Source: Trematomus loennbergii
Taxonomy: Eukaryota; Chordata; Actinopteri; Perciformes; Nototheniidae
DNA: 64,000 bases
NCBI GenBank assembly: GCA_012861695.1
Contig: JAAOOA010000033.1
Location: 14,292,434 to 14,356,433 of the forward strand
Direction of reading: 5' to 3'
The notes under the pieces are model-generated. The model did not search any database. It was not told where the DNA came from and saw nothing but the letters and a program-made list of their open reading frames with translations. Position numbers and translations under genes: made by a program. Of the stretch, positions 49,660 to 63,000 are shown in pieces (position 1 is the first letter of the stretch; each line of letters starts with the position of its first letter).

Positions 49660-52600
49660 ACACTGGTTATTGTCATTCTGACTGTGTTATATCTGAGGAT
49701 AGCAATTTATTTTAAAACCTGACACTAGTTTGTCTTTTGTTCTATTATTCTGTACAGCACTATTAACATTCATTTATATACAATCCGAGCCACATAAATG
49801 CATTCTTGTCTTCATTAACAGGTTCTCCAGTGATTGTAATAATAATTTACATTTGATCATTGATAAAATAATCCTAACGAGAAATATTCAAAAGAAGAGG
49901 AGGCAGATACTGAAGCGGCAGCTGAGATATCCCCACTCTAATTTCTAATATGGCTCAAGCTCTGAAAATACTGGATTTCCCAGGATGCATCAGAACAGCA
50001 TATTGTCATGAAAATAATTTCTCAGGCTTCGTAGAGCTCTTACAGAGACAAGAGTACATGACACCACTGTTTCCACAACTGGCTGTTTACTCCAGATGCA
50101 TTTAGTTAAAAAACGACTTACTGTATGTAATCATGCAGAACTGAGTCCAAACCATCGGAACAGTCCTGGTCCAACACACCATGTCCTTTCTTTCCTGATA
50201 GCAAGAAGAGAAGAGTAGAGGTATGCAGCACAATTATAATACAATAGTTTTTTTTGTTTTTTCTTTGGAAATAACCACATTCAAGTGAAAGCAGTGAATG
50301 TTCAGGAATAACATTTAAAGATTAACAGGGAATCTAGTAATGTATAATTCAATCATAGATTACCTTAAAATTACTCAATTGCCCAAATTGGCTTGGCATA
50401 ACATTACAGCTTTATTATCAAAATATATTTTTTTAAATCGTACATTTGTTTTAAAATTAAGACCTTTAATATTTGGGTTGCTGCCGTGGTAAATCCCCAA
50501 AACAATCTGCAAGTCTTTCAGTTGATCAGATCTCTGTCTCCCTCTAGTGTTCAGTTTGAGGAATCACAGGAAGGTCAGAGAAGAAGTAGGATTATTATGT
50601 GTTCTTAAAGGTATTTTATCCTTATTTTACATAAAAGAATCTCACAGTTTTTACTCATATATATTCAAATAAAATACATTTGTATTGCTTTTTTCTCATT
50701 TCTGAGAATATTCTCAGGAAATACATAACATTCTACGAAGGTCTAAAGGCATTAAGATGAGTATTCCAGCTTGTTTTACAGTCTCATATTATATATTAGT
50801 ATTAGAACTTCTTTCTCTTAATTGTTATTTATTGATGTGTATCTTGTCATTTTGTATGTGATATGGACCTTGAGCCTGAAATAAAGATTGAATTGAATAC
50901 AACTCTTCTTTTAAAAATATGGGTTGTATCAAAGGTGAAAATGTAGTGTAAACATTACATTACATTTAACAGTTTTCCAAATAATTTCACCTTATTCTAA
51001 AAATCTAAATCTGCTTATACATCATACAATGAATTGACAGTAAATGTTTATACATAAAACAGTTATTACCACTTTTAAAAAAAGGATAAAATCACAACAA
51101 AACCCCACCCAGTTTTATTAACAGATTACTTTTATTATAAATATACAGTGTTAATGGAATGGTACCTGACACTGCCAGCCGTTTTACCGTGTATAGAAAC
51201 TAAAACAAAATGTAACCAGAGTTTGTGCTGCAGATCTGCAATCATCAAATCATATGACACGTTAATACAGAGTCAATCAAAAGATCCAATATCCCCTGTG
51301 CACACGGGCAGGTGGCTGAATACACCAGAAAACATCGCTTCTCTTCAACAGCTCAACAGTTTGTGAAGAAAAGATCATGACTTATGCTTTTAGAGAGTTT
51401 TAACCTTTGTTTCGAGGAGAAAGAATAACAAAAACATGAGAAGAAGGGATGTCAGGTGATAAGAATGAGATCACATGTGACTGAGACATTCATTGGTACT
51501 TAACCAACGGTTTATAAAAAGTTGCCACATGTAGCATTTTTAACATCAATATTCCACTTTCTCGTGATGAAATAACACTTTTACTGTATAAAGACTACAT
51601 TTCCCATAAACCCTTTCGCTGCATGTATTTGTAGCTTCAAACATTGAAGTCTTACATTTAAAAATTGACTATAAAGAACTTTTGCAATTTCTGTCCTACT
51701 TAACCCTGTGACATTTTGTTAATTAACCTTTTGGCAGAAATATAACCACCAGCTAATTCACATTCAAAATGAATCTGCTGGTTTCAGTTAATTAATATGG
51801 AAATGCGCCGGATATCTTTCACTTTGTGATAGTTAACTGAATCATTTGGGGTTAGACAGCAAATCAGAAAATAATGAATAAAAAAAAACAAGTTGTTTAT
51901 AATAAATCCAAAGCAAGTGACTCTTCTTCTACTGTCTACATGTCTGCTGTAGAAACAAACAGCGCCCTTTTCCTACTTTGTCAAGATTTGCAGATGTTAA
52001 AAAGTCACATGTGGCACTTTAATTTGATCATTTATCTTCATGAATGTCGCTCATCAGATCGGTGTCGGTCCTACTGTTGATTTTTTTTTAAATGTGAAAA
52101 TCTCCCCTTAAAACACAGGATCAATCAGACACACAACAGGAGCCGTCGTTCAAGTCAATGGCATGAAGGCTTATGAGCAAATGTTACTTTCATTTGCTTT
52201 CAAATATCAACTCCAATTTTAAGTTTTGAGTATCAGGCACTTTATTTGTAAGTACTTTACATGAATGAGCCGTGCCGTTAAGGACTGATGCTGAAGTGTG
52301 CAAAACACTGGATATAACAAATGTGTTTGAACATGCATAACAAAATGTAAACATCTTTATATAAAGGGAGAAAAAAAAAGAAATGAAACCTAAAGAAACT
52401 TTTAATAAACTAAAGCTAAAATAACCAAAGCAGAAGAGAAAATATTTGTCTCTCATTCAAGTTTAACTCTAAAATAGAAGATCTCCATTTCTTTCTGACA
52501 CAAGGTGTTGGTCATTAACGTAAAAATGAATATGGAGGAAAAATGAAACAAACAAAAAAGGCAAACAGTCGTCAGGAGAGTCTGACGTAGATCAAAGTGT

Positions 52601-53475
52601 GTGTGTGTGTGTACAAGGAAGAGGTGGAGGCGCATTAAGTCGATGAAAATGAGGAAATGGAGCGCACTTTCAGACAGTTTCTCACAAAGATATCCCTGGT
52701 GTTGCACTTGCAGTGACAGAAGTAATGATGATACACATTATTTTGAAAAGAGAGCTTGACATGTATTATTTTATCTGTATTTTATCAGTATTGAAAGTTA
52801 CAAAGATTCATTTGAAACCCAGCACAATCTGGAAAACTTTTAAAGGGCACTTTTAAAAAGGGCAACAATGATTTACACAAAGTATCTCTTCTCTTTTTGA
52901 GGTTAATTCATTTGTATGCATGCCCATGTTCAATACAAACATAGTAATTCAATTACAAGGCTGGTGTAACATCAAAGGAAGAACTACACATACCAGAATA
53001 TTAGCGATAGTTTGGATGTTAAACAGCCACATAGTGGGAGAGTCCTGAAATGAAAGGCTAGCAACAGTTACTAAGGGAGTTTGGATGGTGTAAAGTTCTG
53101 TTAATGTCCTCACTTTAGTTAAAAAAGGATTTCTGACTTCTGACAGTTTCAAAGCCAGCTCTCTGCATATGTCACTTTCTTTTATGTACAACCAAGTGCA
53201 ACACTGAAAGACTTGTAGCTGAGACTGTTGAAAGAGTGCACCGTTTCCACCCATTTCAATGCTAAGACATAGCAGGAGAAATGCAACAATCGTGCTGTAT
53301 CTGGTCTATTAAAGATGTTGTCTAATCACCACTTAGTTACCCCATCATTTTAGAGGAGCTATAACACTTGTATCTTTAGCCGCAGACATTTGACTTTTGA
53401 AGGCCTTTACTGCTTGGAGCACCTTAATAAACAAAAGGTTTACAGACAGGAAGAAGCAGAGAAAAACATAAAATA
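49660..53475. other. No gene recognised
   Basis: Intergenic and AT-rich. Near 50830-50900 the phrase 'gatatggaccttgagcctgaaataaagattgaattgaat' looks like a LINE 3' tail without coding part. Short GT run at 52597-52612. No supported exon. Confidence 0.45.
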
Positions 53476-53479
53476 CACA

Positions 53480-53857
53480 TTAAAGGTGGGGTAGGTACGT
53501 TTGAGAAACCGGCTCGAGATACACTTTTTGTTATATTCCATGGAATACTCTTAACATCCCGATAGCAAAGTGCTTTGACAAAAATTCCATAAAAAAAATT
53601 CATCTGTGGAAGCCTTAGTACTGTAAAAAGCACGACCAATCATTTTAGCCGGCCTGGCTAAAATAACTGGATGGCCTACCTGCCTGTCAGCCTTCCATCG
53701 GGGCACAAACTTATCTCGTGCCCTCATTGGTCATGTGCGCGTTCGTGTGTGTTGGAGGAGGGGCTCTGTAAGGAAGTGGCAGATTTTTTCCGGCTGTGTA
53801 TTTTCAAATTCTAGCGCACTCGAGCTGGTTTCTCCAAATGACCTACCCCACCTTTAA
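53480..53857. mobile_element. TTAA-type MITE, family B (378 bp)
   Basis: The inverted ends TTAAAGGTGGGGTAGGT and ACCTACCCCACCTTTAA are near perfect and followed inside by 'tttgagaaaccggctcgag' against 'cactcgagctggtttctcc'. TTAA lies at both ends, the target choice of piggyBac and Kolobok elements. The interior has no transposase. Only one copy is seen in this window. Confidence 0.9.
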
Positions 53858-53864
53858 TCCTGTT

Positions 53865-54990
53865 GTAAGATTAGCACACCTGTGAGTTTAAGAAACAACA
53901 GATCTTCCTCAAAGTATAGTAGTAAGGAAATGACTTCCACTATCTTGAAAAACTCCAAACACGATTAGAAATGTTCTAGAAAGGTTTTGGAGGTCTGGTG
54001 ATTTCTGGAGGAGAAACGTGTGCTTTGGTGCTTCTTCAGCGATCTACTAGGTTTACATTTCTCTACTCGTGCATCCGTTCACACGATGTTCATATCCCTC
54101 TCAAACCAAGCCAACAACAGCCAAATAAAGCAGAACAAAACTGCAAATATTTTCATAGCAAGTCATGTGAGTTTCAAACACAGGAACAAGTCGATAAAGA
54201 AGATTTAATGACTTGTTGAAAAGAAAAATAATTTGCAGCTTTATGAATACAAAAATAACAATATGGGTACATAACTAAGAATAAACAGCACCGGGGAAAT
54301 CGGTGTCGTAGTTGCTTCCACTCCTAAAGTAATAAAACATTGGCATTGGGGAGAATAAAAGGTGGAAAATATAAATATGGAGTAACAAATTAAGCACGTG
54401 GGTACAGTAGGTGTGCTGAAAACAAACCGAAGGAAAAAGGCTGAGATTAAAGGGATACCTTGACATTTTTTTTTTTCTCTTTCAGCTACACAACGTTTTC
54501 TGTCACAATATGGAGTCGGTAGTTTGTGTTGGCACTTTAGATGAAGAAGAGGAAGAAGCTGGGTGTGGAAGTGAAGAGGTTTAAAAAGGTTAAGAAACCC
54601 GAAACATGTTCTTTGGTGAAACAGGAAATGCGAGCGTCTGGAAAAACTCAAGTAAACGGCAAGAGACACGGTTATTTATGACTAAATTAAGAACTGATTT
54701 CGCGGTGTAATTCTCTTCTAATCAGGCCTCCTGCGTGCAAACCAAAACAGTCATTTCCACCTTCTGCTCTGTGCTACATGTGTGAAACCGGGAAACTCCC
54801 AACCTGATTCTGAGGCTGTGTTCATGGGCCAGGATCCATCCCTGCATTCTGCCCAAATGCATCATGGGATAGGCTCCAGCCCCCCTTAAAAAGGATAAAG
54901 CAGGTGGAAATGAAAAAGAAAGAACCTGAGGTAGTCTGAATGTTTGGGCTACATGTTCATTTTTCAGCTCACATCGTTTTCTTCTCCTTT
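53865..54990. other. No gene recognised
   Basis: Intergenic or distal 3' flank of the ARID gene. Minus-strand open frames of 142 (54241-54669) and 131 (54722-55117) codons lack any known domain, and the latter runs into a MITE. Confidence 0.45.
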
Positions 54991-54993
54991 GAG

Positions 54994-55240
54994 AGGGCCG
55001 GGCGATATAGTGTGGGATTTCAGATGTTGCATTGTGGCATGAGGGATGTCTTCTCCTGAAGGCTGAATTACAGTCAAGTGATGTCATTTTCATTCTTTTT
55101 TTTTTAACGACAGTCAATATATCAACAACTGATTATTTATAAAGACAACAATAGACAACTTTACAATGTCGTCACATTTGACGGAGGTATTGGGACAGAT
55201 ATATCCTGACATTTGATATAATCTCTATCGCCCAGCCCTA
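54994..55240. mobile_element. hAT-like MITE ('agggc-gggcgata')
   Basis: Left end agggccgggcgatatag and right end ctatcgcccagcccta are inverted versions of each other with one mismatch in the core. The interior is AT-rich and non-coding. No clear 8-bp target duplication was seen. Confidence 0.7.
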
Positions 55241-55308
55241 AGTGGTTGTAATGAAAGCGAGATGACGGCACCAACGCGAGGCCGCTGTCTTTACAATACA
55301 AACAGCAG

Positions 55309-55400
55309 GGCCGGGTATCGAACCGCAACACTGTTTATTATGAAACACTTCACAGAGTATAATGAGAACTGGCATTGAATGTCAGATTTGTTCTCTTTAA
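55309..55400. mobile_element. Possible hAT MITE end ('agggccgggtatcg')
   Basis: Starts agggccgggtatcgaaccg, a terminus like those of fish MITEs that open with AGGG(C/T)TGGGTATCG. The other end was not found. The 'ggttcgataccc' seen on the opposite strand also resembles a Pol III B box, but no matching A box was noticed. Confidence 0.35.
55334..55339 (-). terminator. Candidate poly(A) signal of the ARID gene
   Basis: tttatt reads AATAAA on the minus strand, about 1.1 kb after the stop codon. It lies in a possible MITE end, and no transcript supports it. Confidence 0.25.
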
Positions 55401-55409
55401 ACTTTCTTT

Positions 55410-56422
55410 TTAACCAGTTTTAGTCAGACCAATTAATGTATGGCTGCTAACGCAAGGACAACATTCAAAATTTGACAACTTTGGCTTATTTTACAGTTTA
55501 TATTTCTCTGTAACGTCTCATATCCACATGAGTGCTTCATACCCAGCCCTTCTGAGGAGCAGAGGAAAACCGCAGAGGTGCAACATCAAGGTATCTCTTT
55601 AAGTGAATGTATTTGAAGCCGGCGATGAAACAGATCGCAGGCCGTTAAGGCACATATGTGTAAGAAGAGTTGATATACTTTCAGCTAACGAGCAGGACTA
55701 TAGAAAGGCTTCACGGAACGAGCTATAGTGTGAAGACCAAGGAGCTCCAGATAACATTGAGACACTTTATCAGAAAATAACTATCTCTCTACAGAAGGAG
55801 AGTACAATTTAAAAATGAAACTACCAAACTACAGTACACTCGAGATGCTTCGTTATGACGTCTTGATGCATAGCATCACCCATAGATAGAATCGATTTAT
55901 ATTTTAAGTTCATATGGATCTTATTCAATGTTTAACCATAACATTGAATAGTGGAGTTAATAGTGTTATGGAGAGTTATGGCAGTGTTTGTAGAAGAGTC
56001 ACAGTCTCACTCCTCTGTTTCTTTTTGACCTTATAGAGACAGAAACCGACAGAGAAAGGAAGAGAAACTGATTTGTGATTGTCATGATTCTCAGTGTCAT
56101 CTTTCCTCTACAGAGTTCAATTATTGACATGATCGGAAAAACAGGAAATAACAAGGAGACATCATTGGAAACAAAGAGAAGTTGCGAGTTCAAATGTTCT
56201 CAGATATGAAGCAAAGAAAGATCCCTGCTCCGCATATCCAGGCTTTACCCTGAGCCGGATCCTTTACCCTGAGCCGGAACCACACTGAAGCGCCCGGCGT
56301 CCAAAACCAACTCCAAGCCCCACGGCGGATACATCTTTCCACATTCCAAAACCAATACATTCCCATATATTTCAGTCAGTTTTCTGCTCACAAAATGCTA
56401 ATATCAACAGAGTGAATAAAGG
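55410..56422 (-). other. Presumed 3' UTR and flank of the ARID gene
   Basis: Directly downstream of the minus-strand stop codon. No coding sequence and no repeat border were recognised. Two 'tttaccctgagccgga' phrases sit in tandem at about 56245-56278. Confidence 0.4.
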
Positions 56423-57067
56423 CTAAAAACAGTGTGTGTCAGTGTTTGAGGGCCCGGCTCTCTTTAGCTCAGCCGGAGCGGAGAGGTGATCCTTCTCCTC
56501 CTGTTTGTTGCTCCTCTCAGTTTCACATCGCTCCATTTCAAACACCTCGTCCTCCTTCTTCACCGCCACTCCTCCCTCTCCTGTCTCTGTGGCGGACCTC
56601 TGGGTTTCCATAGGTCCTGGAGGGAGAAACTTCCCAAACCTCGTCCCGTTCAGATCCTCCTCGAATTTCACCTGGAAGGGCGGCAGGCTGAGCAGGAAGG
56701 CTCTGATCCTGCTGGGCGAGCTGAGATCTGCTGGTTCCTCCTGGTTCCTCATCTCCACTTCCTGCTCCCCCTCCCCGCCGCTGCCCCCCAGACCGAAGTT
56801 ATCCGCCGTCTCTGTGCACAGTCTCTTGGACAGAGGTTGATCGGCGTTCCCGTTGACGTCCCCGTGACTCGACTCCGGTCCCTCGGCGCTCGGTCTCTTC
56901 ACCGCGAAGCGTTTGCTGAGATTGAGAGGCAGCGCCTGCTCGGGGGGCGGCGTGATGGGCGAGCAGGGGGGCTTGCTGCTCAGGTCCTGGGACAGAGCCT
57001 CGGACAGGCGGCGGGTGAAGGTCTGGAACTGAGACGAGCCCAGACGAGTCCTCATCAGCTGGCACAC
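56423..57067 (-). CDS. arid6: ARID gene, last exon
   Basis: Acceptor tttgtgcag before GTGTGCCAG; phase 0. It encodes 214 residues starting VCQLMRTRLGSSQFQTFTRR, with a CtBP-like PLNLS at 56915-56929, basic-acidic linkers and the C-terminal block 'SRIRAFLLSLPPFQVKF'. The stop is TAG at 56423-56425. It is GC-rich compared with the introns, and a plus-strand frame of 215 codons over it is only the antisense shadow. Confidence 0.85.
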   Translation of the reverse strand: MCQLMRTRLGSSQFQTFTRRLSEALSQDLSSKPPCSPITPPPEQALPLNLSKRFAVKRPSAEGPESSHGDVNGNADQPLSKRLCTETADNFGLGGSGGEGEQEVEMRNQEEPADLSSPSRIRAFLLSLPPFQVKFEEDLNGTRFGKFLPPGPMETQRSATETGEGGVAVKKEDEVFEMERCETERSNKQEEKDHLSAPAELKRAGPSNTDTHCF

Positions 57068-60000
57068 CTGCACAAATCAAACGTTTATTTATATAGCCCA
57101 ATATCACAAAACACGTTAGTCTTGTGTAACTAAATAAAACAGAGATTCTTGCGCAACATGCCTGTAATGTGCAATATAAACACTTTTTGGGGGCAATTCT
57201 ACTGTGCAAAGCATCTCAAACCTTAATAATTATCTAGATCTATCTATTTAAATGCTGCTACTTTCTTATCTCTAATGTGTGCTTTCTCTATATTGAACAT
57301 ACTAGCTACTTTATTATAGCTTGCCTTTTATTTGCCATGTCACTTTCCCCAAACATTGTACATTCCCCCGCTGTGGGACTGCATTACTCATTTATTAAAG
57401 CTAGCTTAAAGTAGCTTGCACACCTGAACGCTGCAGTCCAGGTTCAGAGGCAGGACGCGGAGGGGGGGCAGAGGGGGCCGGTTCCTGACGTCCCGACTGA
57501 CCCCCCTCTGCGGGGCCGCCTCGTCCACCACGCACCCCGAGCAGTGGTTGTGTTGCTGGTGCAGCGGGTGGAGGTGGGGCTGAGGCTGGAGCTGCTCCCT
57601 GCTGGGGTGTGTTGGCGTGTCCAGGCTTCCACTTTTGGGCTGGAGTGTGTAGACGATGGGATGGTGCTGGGCGGGGGGGTCCTGAGGCGTCAGGGCGGGG
57701 CTCTCTGGGCCCCTCTGGAGGCTGATGCGGTTCCTGAAGACGTCCAGAGGGCAGACGCCTTTGATGGGGCTGAAACCGCCCAGAGATCCTCCGACGAAGT
57801 GGCGAGGCAGCGTGGAGAGGAGGAGGGGGGGTGCGGACTCCCCCCGGTCCGAATTCAGCTCCTTTGGTTTGGGCTGGAAGGGGAGGAAGGGGGCCGACAT
57901 GGGGGAGAGGTCCGGGGTGAGGGGCATGTTGACAAGGATGGCCGGCTGGATGGGCTGCAGAGGGGGAGGAAGAGGAGGGAGGTCACGGTTAGTGTTTAGA
58001 GAGGTTTCATCAGAGATAAGATGGACCTCTAGTGATCCCTGTAGGGAAATGCAGGGGTTGTAGCAGCAACAGAATAAGACAGAAACAAAGATAGTACACA
58101 TGGGATAATAAGAATACAATAAAATAAGAATAAACATATAGTATTAGTATGAATAGAAATAACTAAAATGACATGAGTTAAACTCTAAACAGGTGAACGT
58201 ATATGTATAAAGGTTTAATATATATACATTTAAAGGTAGCAGTGCGTACTCAGATCTTGTACTTAAGTAAAAGTATAAATACCAGAATGTAGGAATACTC
58301 TGTTACAAGAAAAAGTCCTGCTTTCACAATGTTACTCAAGTACCGAAATAGCTTTTATAATACTATATTTGCTCTTCTCCTTAAAAATAAAACGTTCTGT
58401 GTCTTTGGATGCACCATTTAATCCAAAAGCTAATTAAAACCGATTTAAAGAAAAATTCAAACAGATCTGATTTAGTATTCCTGAAAAGCTGAGGCGTTAC
58501 CCTGTGTGTGCTGATGAGGGTTAGAGCGCCTCCACCCTGCAGCAGAGGACTCAGCAGCTGAGACTCCGCCTCTAATTTGATCCTAGCCTGCTGCTGAGCC
58601 ACCATCTTGGCCTGAGCGATCAGCGTGGATTTATTGCGCGTGCCGGGCGGCCGACCTCGTCCTCTCTTCACCACCAAGGTGCCGTTCGGGGTCACGATCT
58701 GTCAGAGAGATCAAAGTCAGAGGTTAATGTTGGTTTATTTATATAGCACATTTCAGACACAAAGGCAATTCAAAGTGCTTTACACAGCCATTAACACATA
58801 ACAATTAACAGCTGAGTAAACTGAACAAAAACAATGCAGCAACAAGTGCTGAAGTGCAAAGATAAAGCATGCTTAGATGACCTTTGGAAAGGAACATTTT
58901 ACAGTACAATGAAAGCAGCAGAACGCCAGAACTGAGAACACTTTAATTAATAATTATTGAAACAATAGTTAATATAGTTAATATTATTATCAAATATTCA
59001 ATATTGTAAATATCTTTCAACACTTAATGCACCTGAAGACCCGTGTACATGTCTGCCTGTCAAAATAGATTTCCAATATCTGGGGTTAAAAGGTACAGTC
59101 AGATATTTCTCAACATCTGATTACATATCGAGACACATGTCATTTTGTTCTGACCTGAGGTAAAGAGCCAAAGCTGGCTAGAACATGATGATTTCTGAAT
59201 GAAAATGTCAAATGTGAAATTTGGTAGTACAACAAGAGGTAAAGTAAGTGAACTACTGTTTATGTTGGTGTGTCACTTACAGTACGAGCACAAGCAGCAG
59301 CAGCGGTCGCCATCTTCTTCTCTTGGGATTTGGGTCCTGGTTTCCTTCCTCTCTGAAGTGGTTTTCTTCCTCTGATCGCTCTGGGTTTTTGAGGCATGGG
59401 GCACTCTGGGATTTTGAATTCAGTTCCTCCTGCTCTGAGGTGCTCTTCATAAGGAAGCATCAGCCTGAGACACACGGTTACAGGAAGCTTAGAGCATGGT
59501 ATTTGAAATTAGGACCATATTTTCTCATTTCGAGTCTAAATTATGTATTTCTTCAGGATTTCTTTCTTTTTCTGACCTTTCATAGTGTCTCCTGGTGCAG
59601 GTCGCAGCGCTGGTGCTGCCGGCGCATCCTCCCAGCTCGTTATAAACTATTTTCCAGAGACGGTCCACTGTCACCTGTGACACACACAAAAACATCAAGA
59701 TGATCAGCTTTGAACGCCTAAAATGCAGAGAAAAAGAGGTTTATGTATGCTTAATATGGGTAACTTTGCATTAACCGGACCAAAAAACTAATAAAATATG
59801 AAATGTGTTGTTATTAATTATGAATGAGGAGTTGAATCAAGAGTGACTGTAGCTATTTAGGATTAGGTACCTTTTTGATGGAACTTTTTTTATTAATGTT
59901 TTAAAGTGTGTTTTTTATCATAATTATTAATCGTACTATAAAAATAAATAATAATAAAAAAATATCTACTACTACTACTACTACTACTAAATACGGTTAA

Positions 60001-63000
60001 TACAAATAAAAACACTTAATGGTGAATATGACAATAAAACTAATAGTTGTAAAAATTAATAATGGTAATAATAAAAAAATATTTGTAAATATAAATAACA
60101 AGACAAAATAAATAAATCCATACAAAATAATATTAATAATAATAACAGTAAAACTTGTGTCATGACCAGAGTGGTGTCACATTGTATAATGTGTCACATT
60201 GTATAATGTGTGTAATTGTTTCAACCACACCACTCACACACAGAGTGTCATTATGGTTGTAACACTACGTTGTATAACACAGTATTGTTCAGTACAAGGC
60301 TCGGTCTCCAGAGGGTGTGTTGAACGGGCCTTTTGTTGTGAAACAGAGCAGCACTGAGCTGAAAACTCACCGCCCGTTTCTGTCACACTGGCCTGTTTAC
60401 ATTTAACGTAGAGCTGCTTTTGTTGCGTGTTAATTTACTGTAAACAGCTGAGATTGTTTCAGGCAAAACTCCACTATTTCATTCATTTTACACAGTTAAA
60501 TCTCTCAATTAAAAAGGTACTATTGACTTATCTGTACTGAAAATAAATCTCCCCTTTTCTTTGTCTTGCTTAAACTGTACATAACAGTACTATCATTGTT
60601 ATTAAAAGTATAGTTTACATCATGCATCAAACATTTAGATGTCTGTAGACTTAATGCTCCAGCTAGCTGCCCTTTTTTCTTAGCTTAGCATTAAGATTGG
60701 AAACTTATGGCGCGTTTCCACTACAGCGCGGAGCACGGTTTAAGAGGGCTGTGACGTCAGCGGCCCGTTTTTGGTTGCGTTTCCACTTGGCCTAGTACCG
60801 GCCGGAGGGTCCTAATTCACAGTTTTTCTGGCCTCATAAAATCGTGGGTCTAGGGCCAGAGAAACAGCAAGCCTGGCTCTTTTTAAACTTTCTTAAAATA
60901 GTTTAAAAAATAAGAAAGTAAAAAAAGTCTTCTTGCTAAGCTAATATGCTAAGTCTACTTGTGGTAGCTGAATTCCTTTAGCACATAGACATAAGAGTGA
61001 TTTCAATCTTTGAATACAACATTATAGAAAAAAAACCATTCTCCTAGACTTAAGACTAAATGATCTTAATAAACAGAAGTGACTCACCTTTTTGTAGCCT
61101 CCGAGCCGCTTGACCACAGAGTACATTTTGAAGAGATCAACTGAAAAGAGAGAGGGCGGACATGTTTAAACTGAAACAGATGAGACATGCAAATATAATA
61201 AACACCGAGCTGATATAAGTTGTAACTCTAAAGTAAAAACGTTTTATCTCATTTGACTAAACAAATGGGATAAAACCTGCAGAGACATTTAAATGTGCAG
61301 GATTTTAGTTTCTGCTGCCTCCAAAGATGTAGATGAGACAAAGCCCCTGTGTTTATACTTTCAGGGTTTCACTGCCGCTTAAATGATAAGGAACCCGATC
61401 AGAGAGGGGGCAAACAGAGAGCAGGACCACATTATGATTTCAGCTTCCGTATATTCACATCTTCAAACACAGAGGCTTTAAAGATTATTATCTAGCGACC
61501 ATTAAACTTAATTAAAAATATAATCAAGATCCCCAAAATGTCCCAAGACAAGAAATATATCAATTTCAGTTAACCATTTGTTAAATGTAAGAGAAGTATT
61601 TTTTTTGTAAATGCTGTTTTAGTATTATTAGGCATAATGAATGTTTGTACCTTTTTGTAAGTAAATCAGCTAACTCAATTATGGATGGTGAAGCAAAGCC
61701 TAACAAATGAGGCATGCTGTACGTCCAATTTGACTAAAAACAACACAAAACGCGATTATAAATGTAATATTGTCAGGGTTTTCTTTCAAGATAGTTAAGA
61801 ATATGGAGGTTTAAAGGACTAAAGGGAAAACATATTTTAATTTATGAACTCATAGTAGAATTAAATGTGGTGTTATGATCTGATTGTGATATATAATGCT
61901 ATTTTAAGGTATTTAAGGTAATAAACTAAATAAAAAGAGCAGGATTAATACGTTTTATAGCTACAATTTGTTATTGCCGTTTAATAAGATTCTCTGCAGT
62001 GGGTAAACTAGAATTGAAAGCAGAGATCAGATACAACGCCTGAACATGTGATAATTAAACCAGTCGAGCAGGAGTTCATTGCTGCAGCCGTGCATATCCA
62101 GACACATGTGTCGGGGTGTGCTAGTGGAGCACGCTCACCAACGGGGGGGGGGGGGGCTAGTGGAGCACGCTCACTAACGGGGGGGGGGGGGCTAGTGGAG
62201 CACGCTCATGAACTGTTTGCCGGAGCCTCGCAGCGGAGTTACTACGGGCCGCGACAGCAGAGCGAACAGGTACAGGAGGGGTAGTTAATCGATCGCAGAT
62301 GGCGTCGTGCTCGCGGACGGATAAATAAAGATTACACCTAAATGGGTCATGAAATATACTTTGGCGGCCGTTAACATACCTGGGCGGCCCGCCCAAGTAA
62401 AGTCTATGTGGGAAACCCTGGGTTTCTCTACTGTTAAGTTTAATAAGTCCCACTAAAAAGTCTAAAAGGAAAGACCGAAATGAAAGAAAGAGACTCAGAA
62501 AGAAAAAGAAAGACATAGTGAAATACAGATAGAAAACTCACTCTTCTTGAAGCCGAGGTTGGGGACTTTGTGGACGGTGAGCCGAGGCGCTCCATGTAGG
62601 CGAAGAGCTGATCCAGGAACGTCTGCTCCTCAGGGTGAGGGAGCCAGCTGCCCTCACAGCCCACCTCCACGCTGCCCATCACGTTCTCCTGAGGGGGGGA
62701 GGGGGGGACATCCACAGTTACAACAGAAACACTCGGACACAAAGAGATGCTGGGGGTAAAGATGAACCGGTTCACAGAAAAATACCAATAATAATAATAA
62801 TGGAATTATATAAAGCTCATAATGTATATCAAAACGGTTTCATTAACACTTTGTTGGGTATTGGACCCCTTTAAACTGATGTTGTGTAAGCGACCACTAC
62901 AGGGCTCGGTCAGTGAGTCATCAGACGGATTTAAAGGTTTTTGAATTAGGCAAACATTTTACACTTTACTTCTAGAGCATGGATGGTCCATACGATACAG

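Noticed and set aside
54722..55117. 131-codon minus-strand frame
   Set aside because: Runs into a hAT-like MITE and has no known domain.
55315..55326. Pol III B-box-like ggttcgataccc on the minus strand
   Set aside because: No A box or tRNA-like fold was found; it fits better as part of a MITE end.
56486..57133. 215-codon plus-strand frame
   Set aside because: Antisense of the last ARID exon, whose minus-strand frame has correct splice borders and conserved motifs.
57544..58063. 151- and 112-codon plus-strand frames
   Set aside because: Antisense shadows of the proline-rich ARID exon.
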